Part shown: positions 8,138 to 15,502 of the stretch, piece by piece
Numbering within the stretch: position 1 is the stretch's first letter
How the letters are laid out: each line of letters opens with the position of its first letter
Origin: Clostridium thailandense
GTDB taxonomy: Bacteria > Bacillota > Clostridia > Clostridiales > Clostridiaceae
DNA: 52,582 nucleotides
Direction of reading: 5' to 3'
Assembly: GCF_019207025.1 (NCBI RefSeq)
Contig: NZ_JAEEGC010000062.1
Coordinates: forward strand, 1-52,582
Made by a program: the position numbers and the translations under genes
The notes under the pieces: generated by a model
Database searches by the model: none
What the model was told of the DNA's origin: nothing
The model's input: only the letters and a program-made list of their open reading frames with translations

Positions 8138-8989
8138 TTATTTAGATTTAATAGTTGAGTAAAAAACTGTACCTAAAATAATAATCCCACCTAAAACTTC
8201 TCTCAAATTTGGTACTTCTCTTAAGAAAAAAACAGCTAAAGTTATACCATAAACTGGTTCAAGGCTCGATATAATTCCTGCTGTTTGCGTTTTAATATTC
8301 TTTAAACTCTTTATGAATAATGAATGGGAAATTCCAGTAAAAACCGTGCCTAATATGATTAGTAGTAGTATATCTCTAAGGTCAAACACAGGTTTTTGTA
8401 AAAATAAAAAAGGAATTAATACAATTGTTGCCACAAATTGTTCATAGAAAGCAATTACTGAACTTGAATATTCCTTTACATATTTTCTATTAAGCATCGA
8501 AAGAATCGCATAAGTAAAACCAGATATCACTCCCCAAACAACACCTTGGGTTAGACTATTTCCTAGCTCAAACTTTGGAACGACAAGCACTACACCTAAG
8601 AATGTAATGATTGCAATTACAATATCTGGAAATTTAATCTTCTCTTTAAAAAAATATGGCTCAAGAAAAGTAACAAAAACGGGAAATGTAGAAAATGTAA
8701 GTAATCCTATCGCCACTGTAGATACCTGTATAGATTTAAAAAAAGTACTCCAATGGATTGCTAAAGTTATACCCATTATCACTAAATAAAAATAATGCTT
8801 TTGTTGTTTTAGTTTTATATCTTTTTTTAGATAAAGCATTATAATCAATAAAAAAATACTTGAAAAGAAAACTCTCCCAAGAACAATTATCATTGATGGT
8901 AATAATAACAATTTTCCAAACAAGCCTGATAGACCAAATAGAAAAACTGCTAAATGGATTTCCATTAAACTTTTATTTTTTATATTCAT
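8138..8989 (-). CDS. EamA/DMT-superfamily transporter (RhaT/YdcZ type)
   Basis: A 283-residue protein with ten hydrophobic helices, made of two EamA repeats (about 10-135 and 148-278). Each repeat shows features such as HWSTFFKSIQVSTVAIG and ISSLEPVYGITLAVFFLRE, the latter being the diagnostic end of the second EamA domain. Such proteins export or import metabolites or drugs; the substrate is unknown. The start codon overlaps the stop of an 18-codon ORF (8986-9042) through ATGA, so its translation is probably coupled to that ORF. It belongs to a different subgroup from the two DMT-like proteins of the choline operon. Confidence 0.9.
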   Translation of the reverse strand: MNIKNKSLMEIHLAVFLFGLSGLFGKLLLLPSMIIVLGRVFFSSIFLLIIMLYLKKDIKLKQQKHYFYLVIMGITLAIHWSTFFKSIQVSTVAIGLLTFSTFPVFVTFLEPYFFKEKIKFPDIVIAIITFLGVVLVVPKFELGNSLTQGVVWGVISGFTYAILSMLNRKYVKEYSSSVIAFYEQFVATIVLIPFLFLQKPVFDLRDILLLIILGTVFTGISHSLFIKSLKNIKTQTAGIISSLEPVYGITLAVFFLREVPNLREVLGGIIILGTVFYSTIKSK

Positions 8990-9042
8990 ATAGTTACCTT
9001 TATAATCCTTCTCAAAGTTTCTTCAAAATTATAGTTTTCCAT
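8986..9042 (-). CDS. 18-codon upstream ORF coupled to the EamA gene
   Basis: ATG at 9042 is preceded by a near-perfect AGGAGG with suitable spacing and opens the frame MENYNFEETLRRIIKVTI. Its TGA overlaps the transporter ATG (ATGA). It could be a leader peptide giving translational coupling, or the remnant of a longer upstream gene. Its own Shine-Dalgarno is far better than the one in front of the transporter. Confidence 0.45.
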   Translation of the reverse strand: MENYNFEETLRRIIKVTI

Positions 9043-9145
9043 ATAAACCTCCTATCAAAATTTATTGTCTTATTTATTTACCTTATTTTCTCTTAGTTAA
9101 ATTAATAACCACAATACACCCTTGACCTATCAGCTCTTCTATATC

Positions 9146-9260
9146 CTATTTCAACTTATTCATAAACTTGTCGTTGTCTCTCCAACCCTGATATCCTAAA
9201 AATCCAGACTTAACGCCTTTTACTTCTTTCGTCATCAACTAATAATATTTTTTTATCCAT
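9146..9260 (-). pseudogene. Short coding debris, response-regulator-like start
   Basis: On the minus strand an ATG at 9260, after GGTGGGG, opens MDKKILLVDDE, the standard start of a response-regulator receiver, but stops after 16 codons. An overlapping frame from 9235 encodes 29 codons (MTKEVKGVKSGFLGYQGWRD...) and, past a TAG at 9146, continues open as DIEELIGQGCIVVINLTKRK. I cannot name this second piece. Nothing else is recognisable between 9043 and 9390. Confidence 0.3.
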
Positions 9261-9390
9261 ACTGAACTACCCCACCTATATTTCAATGTTTTAATTTTTT
9301 CTTTCATTATCCCTTAAATAAATTTAATTAACAACACTTTGTTTCTTTTAAATTTTCAAAAGCTCTTATTGAAAATAAAATTCAAATGAC

Positions 9391-9441
9391 AAAAAAGCAT
9401 GTACTAATTACAACTTATTGCTCAAAGACACATGCTTTTTT
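9391..9441 (-). terminator. Intrinsic terminator beyond the truncated PduB gene
   Basis: AAAAAAGCATGT (9391-9402) pairs with ACATGCTTTTT (9429-9440). On the minus strand the stem ends in TTTTTTGTC. It is 20 bp past the stop of the PduB fragment. Confidence 0.75.
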
Positions 9442-9457
9442 ATTAACTATTAACTCT

Positions 9458-9721
9458 TCATTTGTGAAGCTCTGCTCCACCTTTGGTATCCCTTGACAAC
9501 TCAATACTCAGTACTTTTGTATTAGTAGCCTTTACAGCCTCATCTACTGCCATAATTTGTGGTCCTGCCCCTACTCTTGAACTAATTATTCCTACAGAAC
9601 CATATTCTTTATCTAAACCCATCTTTTCACGAAGAGAATAATCAACATTGGCTATAACTAAGCCAATGGTATCTCCCATAGCTGTCCCTACAAATTCTGT
9701 TATTGATGCTGGTGTATTCAT
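9458..9721 (-). pseudogene. Truncated PduB-like BMC-T shell protein gene
   Basis: The 87-residue product matches the N-terminal third of PduB-type trimeric shell proteins: TEFVGTAMGDTIGLVIANVD, then EKMGLDKEYGSVGIISSRVG, then AVDEAVKATNTKVLSIELSRD and KGGAE. A full PduB is about 230-270 residues with two BMC domains. Here the frame ends inside the first domain (GAELHK then TAA) and is followed at once by a terminator, so the rest is lost. It keeps a ribosome site (GAGAGGTATTAGTA). It lies beyond the repeats and integrase fragment that follow the choline operon, so it looks like a leftover of an ancestral longer locus. Confidence 0.85.
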
Positions 9722-9754
9722 TACTAATACCTCTCTTTTCTCTTAACCCCAAAA

Positions 9755-10075
9755 CTAATTTGAACAATTACTAATATATTTATTATATTTTTTTCTCACA
9801 ATATAGTTCTTAGGCGGATTCTTATAATAGAAAAATCTGCTAAGCATAGCCAGTGCACAAAGTCTAACATTTACAGTCTGCTCTTTTTTCTTCTCAACGA
9901 ACACTAAATAGTCTTTATACTCTTTACTCGTTTGCTTATCTAACTTTGAAATTTCTTCATTCCTGCTGCTATGATACCAACTTATAAATTGCTCAACACA
10001 TCTTGAATACGTCTTAACCGTACTCATACTTTTATGCTCCTTACACAGCAAATACTTTTCAAATTCCTCTATCAT
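9755..10075 (-). pseudogene. Tyrosine recombinase fragment (N-terminal core-binding domain only)
   Basis: The 106-residue product resembles the SAM-like N-terminal domain of phage-type integrases (EEFEKYLLCKEHKSMSTVKT and the helix pattern through LRFFYYK-like segments). It stops before the catalytic domain, so the R-H-R-Y residues are absent and it cannot recombine DNA. It could act as a small DNA-binding protein, but truncation is the simpler reading. It sits between the PduB remnant and repeat A1, a plausible scar of an element that removed the end of the choline locus. Confidence 0.7.
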
Positions 10076-10120
10076 AAAATTCCAACCTCCTACTATCAGT
10101 TAAATTTCCTATCTTTTTTT

Positions 10121-10350
10121 AGAGGACAGAGGACAATTGACAAAGGACAGTGAAGGAGGATTTTTCTCCGCTTCACTACGAAAAATCTTTAATTTAAAAG
10201 AAACTCCTTCTCTATTACTTCTCAAAAGTCATACCTAATCATGCGATGTTTTGCATCAGCAAAACAAGCCCTCAAAAAAATTAATTAGTTTTCTGACATG
10301 AGGAAGAAAAGTTACCTTCATTGTCCTCTGTCCTCTTTCAATTGCCCTCT
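10121..10350. repeat. Repeat family A, copy A1 (MITE-like, 230 bp)
   Basis: The ends are inverted repeats built from GAGGACA-type units (AGAGGACAGAGGACAATTGA on the left; TGTCCTCTGTCCTCTTTCAA and CCTCT on the right). The left half continues AGTGAAGGAGGATTTTTC and contains CTACGAAAAATCTTTAATTT. The same sequence, in reverse orientation, recurs at 34361-34592. It has no coding capacity. Confidence 0.75.
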
Positions 10351-10426
10351 AAAAATATATTTATATTCTCTCAGAATAAATCTAATTTTCTTTGTACTTC
10401 TTTCTATATAGAGAAAGAAACCAGAT

Positions 10427-10717
10427 ACTTAATTTATGCGCAGGCGTATGTTTCCAAAGCTGAAGGCACATATAAAAACTTTTTAGTCAATCTTAGCGAG
10501 GCATTTTAGAAAATCTTAGGAGGTTTTATATGTTTGAGGTACGAGTTTATAAAACCTTCTTAGATTTTAATGAAACTCCTCTTCCTTACGTCAGATGAGT
10601 AAGCGACTATCACAAAATCAAAGATTTTGGATATCTGCTTAAATGCTGAGCTTTAGATTGACCAAAAGTTTTTATAGTGCCGAAGCTTGGAAACATATGA
10701 CGGAGCATAAGTTAAGT
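10427..10717. repeat. Repeat family B, copy B1 (long foldback, interrupted)
   Basis: The left arm (TATGTTTCCAAAGCTGAAGGC and onward) and the right arm (GCCGAAGCTTGGAAACATA) are complementary over about 110 bp, so the element can fold into one long hairpin. The right arm is split by about 70 bp of repeat C at 10572-10640. The outer ends are ACTTAATTTATGC and GCATAAGTTAAGT. An uninterrupted copy is at 31687-31913. Confidence 0.75.
10572..10640. repeat. Repeat family C, copy C1, nested in repeat B1
   Basis: GAAACTCCTCTTCCTTACG, then GATGAGTAAGCGACTATCAC, then a small hairpin AAAATC-AAA-GATTTT and GGATATCTGCTT. The same modules occur at 19852-19966 and 23543-23668. Short similar bases (TTAATG and TAAATG) flank the insert. 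Confidence 0.7.
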
Positions 10718-10743
10718 ATCGGCCGTGCTTCCTCTATATAACA

Positions 10744-10775
10744 AGAAGCTGTCCCTACTATTGTGGAACAGCCTC
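10744..10775. terminator. Probable terminator of the choline microcompartment operon
   Basis: GAAGCTGTCCC and GGAACAGCCTC form a stem around a ten-base loop, about 30 bp after the last BMC-H stop codon. The T-run is better on the plus strand (TTTTAATATT) than on the minus strand (TTGTTAT). Confidence 0.55.
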
Positions 10776-10803
10776 TTTTAATATTGTAAATTTAGTTAAA
10801 ATC

Positions 10804-11094
10804 TTATTTTGCAGTTTCTTTGCTTGCTGGAAGAATTACTTCAACTTCTGAGTGTGGACGTGGTATAACGTGTACTGATATTAATTCTCCAACTCTTTGT
10901 GCTGCTGCTGCTCCAGCATCTGTAGCAGCTTTAACAGCTCCAACGTCTCCTCTAACCATAACAGTTACAAGTCCGCCTCCAACATATTCTTTACCTATTA
11001 AATATACGTTTGCTGCCTTAACCATAGCGTCAGCTGCTTCTACTGCTCCTACTAAACCTTTAGTTTCTATCATTCCTAATGCATCATATTTCAT
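10804..11094 (-). CDS. BMC-H hexameric shell protein
   Basis: A canonical 96-residue single-domain shell protein (Pfam BMC). It starts [20 protein letters not shown] and has the pore-loop strand [20 protein letters not shown], then the C-terminal [15 protein letters not shown]. Six copies tile into hexagons that form the facets of the microcompartment; the glycine-rich GGG loop lines a pore for small molecules. It is the last gene of the operon and resembles the BMC domain of the gene at 13448 and the shell genes at 25174 and 25504. The ribosome site is TAGGAGGATTTTAAA. Confidence 0.97.
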   Translation of the reverse strand: MKYDALGMIETKGLVGAVEAADAMVKAANVYLIGKEYVGGGLVTVMVRGDVGAVKAATDAGAAAAQRVGELISVHVIPRPHSEVEVILPASKETAK

Positions 11095-11153
11095 TTTAAA
11101 ATCCTCCTAAATATTCTTTATAATTTTTATTTTAATTTTTAATTTACATACTC

Positions 11154-11804
11154 TTATTTTACTATTGTTACTGTTGACTTTGAATTAATGCTCATAGCAT
11201 TAGCTTCTTCGATATCAAGGTGACATTCAAGACCTGAAGCATCATTAGCTCTAATAGCTACATTACTGTATACTCCGCCTCTTAAACCCTGAACCTTTAT
11301 TGATACAACTTCTCCATCATGAACTCCTAAGTTTTTAGCATCTTCAGGTGTCATGTGAATGTGTCTTTGAGCAACTACTAAACCTTCTTCAATTTGAACA
11401 GAACCTTTTGGTCCAACTATTGTTACTCCAGGTGTTCTGCTTAAATCTCCTGATAGTCTTACATCAGCTGCTGCTCCAAGCTTTATGCAGTCTCCTGCTA
11501 ATACTTCCACTTGTGTCTTACTTCTTACAGGTCCAAGAATTCTAACCTTTTCTATAGCACCTTTTGGTCCACAAAGTGTTACAACTTCTTTGCAAGCATA
11601 TTGTCCTGGTTGAGATAAATCTTTAAGCTTTGCAAGCTCATAGTCTTTGCCAAATAGAGCTTCTAGATCCTTTTGTGAAAGATGTAAATGTCTATTTGAA
11701 ATACCTACTGGAATTTCAGATGTAGTACTTTGTGCTACAGCTTTTTTTCCGTTAGATTTAACTGCATCTAGCAAAAGCCTTAATACAGATTCAAGATTAT
11801 CCAT
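11154..11804 (-). CDS. pduL: PduL-type phosphate propanoyl/acetyltransferase
   Basis: A 216-residue enzyme that converts acetyl-CoA and phosphate into acetyl-phosphate and CoA, which recycles CoA within the compartment and allows ATP formation by acetate kinase outside. It has the PduL double domain with the zinc-binding histidines SNRHLHLSQKDLEALF (about residues 37-50) and VAQRHIHMTPEDAK (about 145-158). The first 18 residues (MDNLESVLRLLLDAVKSN) form an amphipathic helix of the encapsulation-peptide type. Its ATG overlaps the stop of the aldehyde dehydrogenase (TAATG), showing tight coupling with the enzyme that makes its substrate. No other phosphotransacetylase is present in the locus. 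Confidence 0.96.
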   Translation of the reverse strand: MDNLESVLRLLLDAVKSNGKKAVAQSTTSEIPVGISNRHLHLSQKDLEALFGKDYELAKLKDLSQPGQYACKEVVTLCGPKGAIEKVRILGPVRSKTQVEVLAGDCIKLGAAADVRLSGDLSRTPGVTIVGPKGSVQIEEGLVVAQRHIHMTPEDAKNLGVHDGEVVSIKVQGLRGGVYSNVAIRANDASGLECHLDIEEANAMSINSKSTVTIVK

Positions 11805-13417
11805 TAGTTTGCCCCCTTAATAGCAGCAACTATTTGGTTAACTAAATCTAAAAGACCTTCATTTTTTGAACCTTCATTGTTAGTGCAAGTATTAACTTCT
11901 GTTGCTGCAGTTGTAGCTGCTGTACATTCACTAGCTTTATTTAAAGCTGCTGCAGCTGCTGCAATTTGAGCTGGACTCATATTCATAAATGCATTTTCAA
12001 TTTCACTGCAGCTTCCAGTAGTGCTTGAACAACTGCTGCTAGTTTTAATCTCAACTCCTAGTGTTTCACAATCTCTTATACCATAAGCAACTCTTTTGAT
12101 GTTTACAAGGTGCTCTGGAGTAACATTCTCAGATACTGAGCTTCCACCCCATGTACCACAGCCTAAAGTGAAGGAAGGGTTAAGACCTGTACTTGCACCT
12201 GTTCCACCTTGAGTTCCGCCAGTATTAACAAGAATACGTGAAGCTGGTTTTTTAGCAAACTTCATAACTATATCTCTATCTTCAGTATGAAGACTCATTG
12301 TATGTCCAATTCCATTTTGCAGTAATGCAATACTTAATTCACATGCTTCTTCCCAGTTACTTACTGTGTAGAAACCAAGTACTGTTGTAAGTTTTTCGAA
12401 GGATAATGGATTACCTTCTCCTACTCCACTTTGTCTTCCTATAAGTACTCTTGTTCCTTCTGGAATTACAATTCCTGCAGCATCAGCAATAACCTGTGGG
12501 TTTCTTCCAACGAACTTAGCATTCATAGCATGTCCATTCTTGAATAACAATTGACAAACTTTATCAGTTTCATCTTTTGTCATGAAGTATCCACCTTGTT
12601 TCTTGAACTCTTCAACAACTCTATCATGATTACATTCTTCACAGATTATTGATTGTTCTGAAGCGCAGATTGTACCATTATCAAAAGTTTTACTTGCCAT
12701 AATGTTTTTAACAGCTTTTTCTACATCAGCAGTTCTTTCTATATATGCTGGAGAGTTTCCTGCACCAACACCAAGAGCTGGTTTTCCTGAGCTGTAAGCA
12801 GCTTTAACCATTCCTGGGCCGCCTGTAGCTATTATTATAGAAACTTCGTTGCATTTCATTAATTCATTTGTAGCTCCGATTGTTGGAAGTGTTACTGCAC
12901 TTATAACATTTTCTGGAGCACCAGCTTCAACTGCTGCATCATGCATTAATTGTACTGCTTTAGTTGTACATTTTGCTGCAGATGGATGTGGTGAGAACAC
13001 TATAGCGTTACGAGATTTTATTGCAATCATAGCTTTGAAAATAGCTGTAGAGGTTGGGTTTGTTGAAGGTACTATACCCATAACTAAACCAACTGGTTCA
13101 GCAATTTCTATAAGCTTATTTATAGGATCTTCTTTAACTATTCCTATAGTCTTCATGTCTTTTATTGAATCATATAATATAGTTGATGCTAATTGATTCT
13201 TGAAAGTTTTATCTTCCACTTTACCGAAACCAGTTTCTTCAACTGCCATTTTTGCTAAACAAGCAGCATGCTCTTCTGCAACTCTAACCATATTGCGTAA
13301 AATTTTATCGATTTGCTCTTCAGTATAGTCAGCAATTTTATTAGCGGCTACTTTTCCAAGTCTAGCAAGGTTTCTAGCTTCTTGTATTGAGCGCAAATCC
13401 TTATCAAAGTTTTCCAT
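11804..13417 (-). CDS. CoA-acylating acetaldehyde dehydrogenase, active copy
   Basis: A 537-residue member of the PduP/EutE family that oxidises acetaldehyde to acetyl-CoA with NAD. The catalytic Cys is residue 251 (GTICASEQS; TGC at 12665-12667). The cofactor region includes the SGKPALGVGAGNSPAYIERT stretch. The domain ends near residue 450 and is followed by an Ala/Ser-rich linker and a C-terminal amphipathic helix (GLLDLVNQIVAAIKGAN), a typical encapsulation peptide, so it should reside inside the shell. It lies between the extended BMC-H and pduL. The second aldehyde-dehydrogenase gene of the operon (23677-25146) has Ala at the same residue number, so this is the only copy able to form the thiohemiacetal. 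In choline loci the corresponding genes are called cutB/cutF; I leave the symbol open. Confidence 0.95.
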   Translation of the reverse strand: MENFDKDLRSIQEARNLARLGKVAANKIADYTEEQIDKILRNMVRVAEEHAACLAKMAVEETGFGKVEDKTFKNQLASTILYDSIKDMKTIGIVKEDPINKLIEIAEPVGLVMGIVPSTNPTSTAIFKAMIAIKSRNAIVFSPHPSAAKCTTKAVQLMHDAAVEAGAPENVISAVTLPTIGATNELMKCNEVSIIIATGGPGMVKAAYSSGKPALGVGAGNSPAYIERTADVEKAVKNIMASKTFDNGTICASEQSIICEECNHDRVVEEFKKQGGYFMTKDETDKVCQLLFKNGHAMNAKFVGRNPQVIADAAGIVIPEGTRVLIGRQSGVGEGNPLSFEKLTTVLGFYTVSNWEEACELSIALLQNGIGHTMSLHTEDRDIVMKFAKKPASRILVNTGGTQGGTGASTGLNPSFTLGCGTWGGSSVSENVTPEHLVNIKRVAYGIRDCETLGVEIKTSSSCSSTTGSCSEIENAFMNMSPAQIAAAAAALNKASECTAATTAATEVNTCTNNEGSKNEGLLDLVNQIVAAIKGAN

Positions 13418-13447
13418 TATTTCATACTTCCCTTCTTATAATTTAAA

Positions 13448-14173
13448 CTACTTTTTTTCATAATATAGCTTAAATTTAGCAATCAATAAATTTTTATCTG
13501 CCTTTGAAATTGTTCTGCCTGTGATTACAAAGTCTTTGTATTCGCGAGCTAGGTTTCTAAGTTTAACAACTCTTAATTTAGATAAGATAGCAATAGTCTT
13601 CTCTATACCATTTTTTCTTACTAACTTATCTACATCATCCTTTCGCAGACTCTCTAATTTTATCTTATAGGCATTACTTGAATCTGACATATCTTGATTT
13701 TTTTCAGAACTGTCTTCAGCATTTTCTACAGAATTTTTTGTTTCTTCCACAGCTTCTGTTTCCGAAGCTTTTACTTCTTCCACAGGCTTTTCCTCTAAAG
13801 TTTCTGTTTCCTCAGACTTTACTTCTATAACTTCTGCTCTTTCTGTATCCAAAACATTATCTTCAACTTTTTCATCAGCTGCTATATCGTCTTCTGGATC
13901 ACTAGGCCCAATTATAGTTTTTAGTTCCTCATGAGGACGTGGAATTACATGTTCTGAAATCAAAAATCCTTCATCAAGTTTTTTAACAGCTGCTACTCCA
14001 GCTTCTACAGATGCTTTTACTGCACCTACATCGCCAGTAATTGATATGGTAACAAGGCCGCCACCTACATAAGTTTTTTCAATAATACTTACATCTGCTG
14101 ATTTCACCATTGCATCGGCTGCCTCAATAGCTGCAAGTAATCCTCTTGTTTCTATTAAACCAAGGGCTTGCAT
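13448..14173 (-). CDS. BMC-H shell protein with acidic linker and C-terminal helical domain
   Basis: A 241-residue protein. Residues 1-92 are a standard BMC-H domain (MQALGLIETRGLLAAIEAAD, pore strand [29 protein letters not shown]). Residues about 95-165 are a low-complexity linker dominated by Glu, Val and Ser. Residues about 170-241 are basic and helical (LRKDDVDKLVRKNGIEKTI, then LSKLRVVKLRNLAREYKDF and RTISKADKNLLIAKF). The last part resembles a SAP/Rho-N-like helix-extended-helix, which often binds nucleic acid. EutK likewise fuses a BMC domain to a DNA-binding-like domain. The tail probably points to one face of the shell and may recruit cargo, scaffold or nucleic acid; this is inference. 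Confidence 0.9.
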   Translation of the reverse strand: MQALGLIETRGLLAAIEAADAMVKSADVSIIEKTYVGGGLVTISITGDVGAVKASVEAGVAAVKKLDEGFLISEHVIPRPHEELKTIIGPSDPEDDIAADEKVEDNVLDTERAEVIEVKSEETETLEEKPVEEVKASETEAVEETKNSVENAEDSSEKNQDMSDSSNAYKIKLESLRKDDVDKLVRKNGIEKTIAILSKLRVVKLRNLAREYKDFVITGRTISKADKNLLIAKFKLYYEKK

Positions 14174-14193
14174 AGGTTTATCCTCCTAGTCTT

Positions 14194-14883
14194 CTATAAA
14201 AGATCCGCCCAATTTGCTGGATATGTTGTATAGAATACCCTAGCTTTATCTGGTGAACCCCAAACTACTTTAGTATTTGATGGTACAAATAGTACATCAC
14301 CAGCGTGAGCTGTATATGTCTTTCCATTGATTTCTACTGTTAAAGTTCCTTCAATAACATAGTCGATTTCTTCATAAGTTAATTCCCAATCAAATTTTGA
14401 GTTTTCAATGATTAAGAAACCAGCACTCATTTTTGATTCTTCTTTATTTACTAATTCTTGGTAATAAACTTTGTTATCTGGGTTTCCAGTATCAAATACA
14501 TCCATTTTTACTGAACTTCCTCTAACAACTTTAAGTCCGCTAGCGTCAGTGTCAGCTTCGAATGGAAGGCTTTTGCCCTTTAAACATTCAAGCATTTGTT
14601 GAAGAAGACCTTTGTCCATCATTGCTCTAAAGAAGTTAAGCATCTGTTCACAGTCCATGTCTTCTACATTTAACGGCTTTTTAACCTCTGGTTGTTGTTG
14701 TACTACTTTAACCTCTGGTTGTTGTACCTTAACCTCAGGAGCTTCTGTTGAAAATATTATTCCATTGATTCTTGCAAGATCTTGAGCTGATGGTGTGATT
14801 ATTTCACTGCCATCTACACAAAATACCTTTTCTCCCTTTAGTATTAGTGTTTCAATATCTTTTGCAGATATTAATCTTTTCAC
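14194..14883 (-). CDS. eutQ: EutQ-like cupin protein
   Basis: A 229-residue protein whose C-terminal 120 residues are a cupin (FDWELTYEEIDYVIEGTLTV, then AHAGDVLFVPSNTKVVWGS), matching EutQ. EutQ of the ethanolamine pathway has been linked to acetate kinase activity and is needed for microcompartment function in anaerobic growth. The N-terminal 45 residues carry a helix plus ITPSAQDLARINGI, similar to the start of the EutT-like protein of this operon (LTPGASQYLSDKRI). Between them is a Pro/Gln/Val-rich linker with repeats of QPEVK. It lies between the PduT-like trimer and the extended BMC-H. If it makes ATP from acetyl-phosphate, it would complete the pathway after PduL. Confidence 0.92.
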   Translation of the reverse strand: MKRLISAKDIETLILKGEKVFCVDGSEIITPSAQDLARINGIIFSTEAPEVKVQQPEVKVVQQQPEVKKPLNVEDMDCEQMLNFFRAMMDKGLLQQMLECLKGKSLPFEADTDASGLKVVRGSSVKMDVFDTGNPDNKVYYQELVNKEESKMSAGFLIIENSKFDWELTYEEIDYVIEGTLTVEINGKTYTAHAGDVLFVPSNTKVVWGSPDKARVFYTTYPANWADLL

Positions 14884-14952
14884 TTTATCACATCCTTCTA
14901 TTTATTACGAAGTCATTATAATGTACCTTCACATATATAAGTTTTTAACCTA

Positions 14953-15501
14953 TTAGAATAAAGATTCCACTAATCTGTTAGAAACGGAAGGTATAACTTC
15001 AGCATTTACTAGCATACCTTTTTCTTCTGCTACAGCCTTTCCAGCTTCAATGCCAGTTTGAACTGCAGCAACATCTCCAGTAAAGGTGAAGAATGACTTA
15101 CCACCAAGTCCTGTTCCTAGTCTAAGTTCTAAAGGCTGTAATTCAGCGGCTTTCAGAATTGCATCAGCAGCAATGACCATTGTTGCTAAGGAGAAAAATT
15201 CTATAATTCCAAGGGCCTGAATTCTATCTGGCATTGTTGTGCCTGTTATTGCTGGGAATACTTCTGGGCTGACATTTGGTATAATAATAGAATCAATTAA
15301 AAATTCTCCTGCAGCCCTTTCACCAACTTGTACTGAATCCTGAACCGCTGCTACATCACCTTCAACAATAGCTATATATTTCCCTGGACAAACAGAACTA
15401 GCTGTTACTATTTCCACCTCAGCGGTTTTTACCATTTGGTCTGCTGCATATATGCCACGTGCAATACTTGTAAATTCAACCATACCTATTGCTTTTGACA
15501 T
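14953..15501 (-). CDS. PduT-like trimeric shell protein (tandem BMC) with pore cysteine
   Basis: A 182-residue protein of two consecutive BMC domains (about 1-90 and 95-182; MSKAIGMVEFTSIARGIYAA and IQALGIIEFFSLATMVIAAD). Residue 38 is a Cys in VCPGKYIAIVEGDVAAV, the place and context where PduT binds a [4Fe-4S] cluster in its central pore. Three subunits would make a pseudohexameric tile with an electron-conducting pore. It is directly downstream of the PduS homologue (one base between the genes), and PduS and PduT are proposed redox partners in the Pdu system. It probably carries electrons across the shell to regenerate a cofactor. Confidence 0.93.
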   Translation of the reverse strand: MSKAIGMVEFTSIARGIYAADQMVKTAEVEIVTASSVCPGKYIAIVEGDVAAVQDSVQVGERAAGEFLIDSIIIPNVSPEVFPAITGTTMPDRIQALGIIEFFSLATMVIAADAILKAAELQPLELRLGTGLGGKSFFTFTGDVAAVQTGIEAGKAVAEEKGMLVNAEVIPSVSNRLVESLF

Positions 15502-15502
15502 A

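Noticed and set aside
9210..9260. MDKKILLVDDE frame as a real response-regulator gene
   Set aside because: It stops after 16 codons and no other receiver or output-domain sequence follows; recorded only as low-confidence debris.
9755..10075. Integrase as evidence of an active genomic island carrying the choline locus
   Set aside because: The catalytic domain is missing, and no attachment-site repeats or tRNA gene flank the region; the choline genes show no obvious difference in composition.
10321..10509. Open frame of 62 codons spanning the end of repeat A1 and the start of repeat B1
   Set aside because: It joins two unrelated repeat elements and has no family resemblance.
12849..13196. Long open frame on the plus strand opposite the active aldehyde dehydrogenase
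   Set aside because: It is the antisense shadow of a strongly conserved gene and has no ribosome site or recognisable product; similar shadows occur opposite most shell genes.
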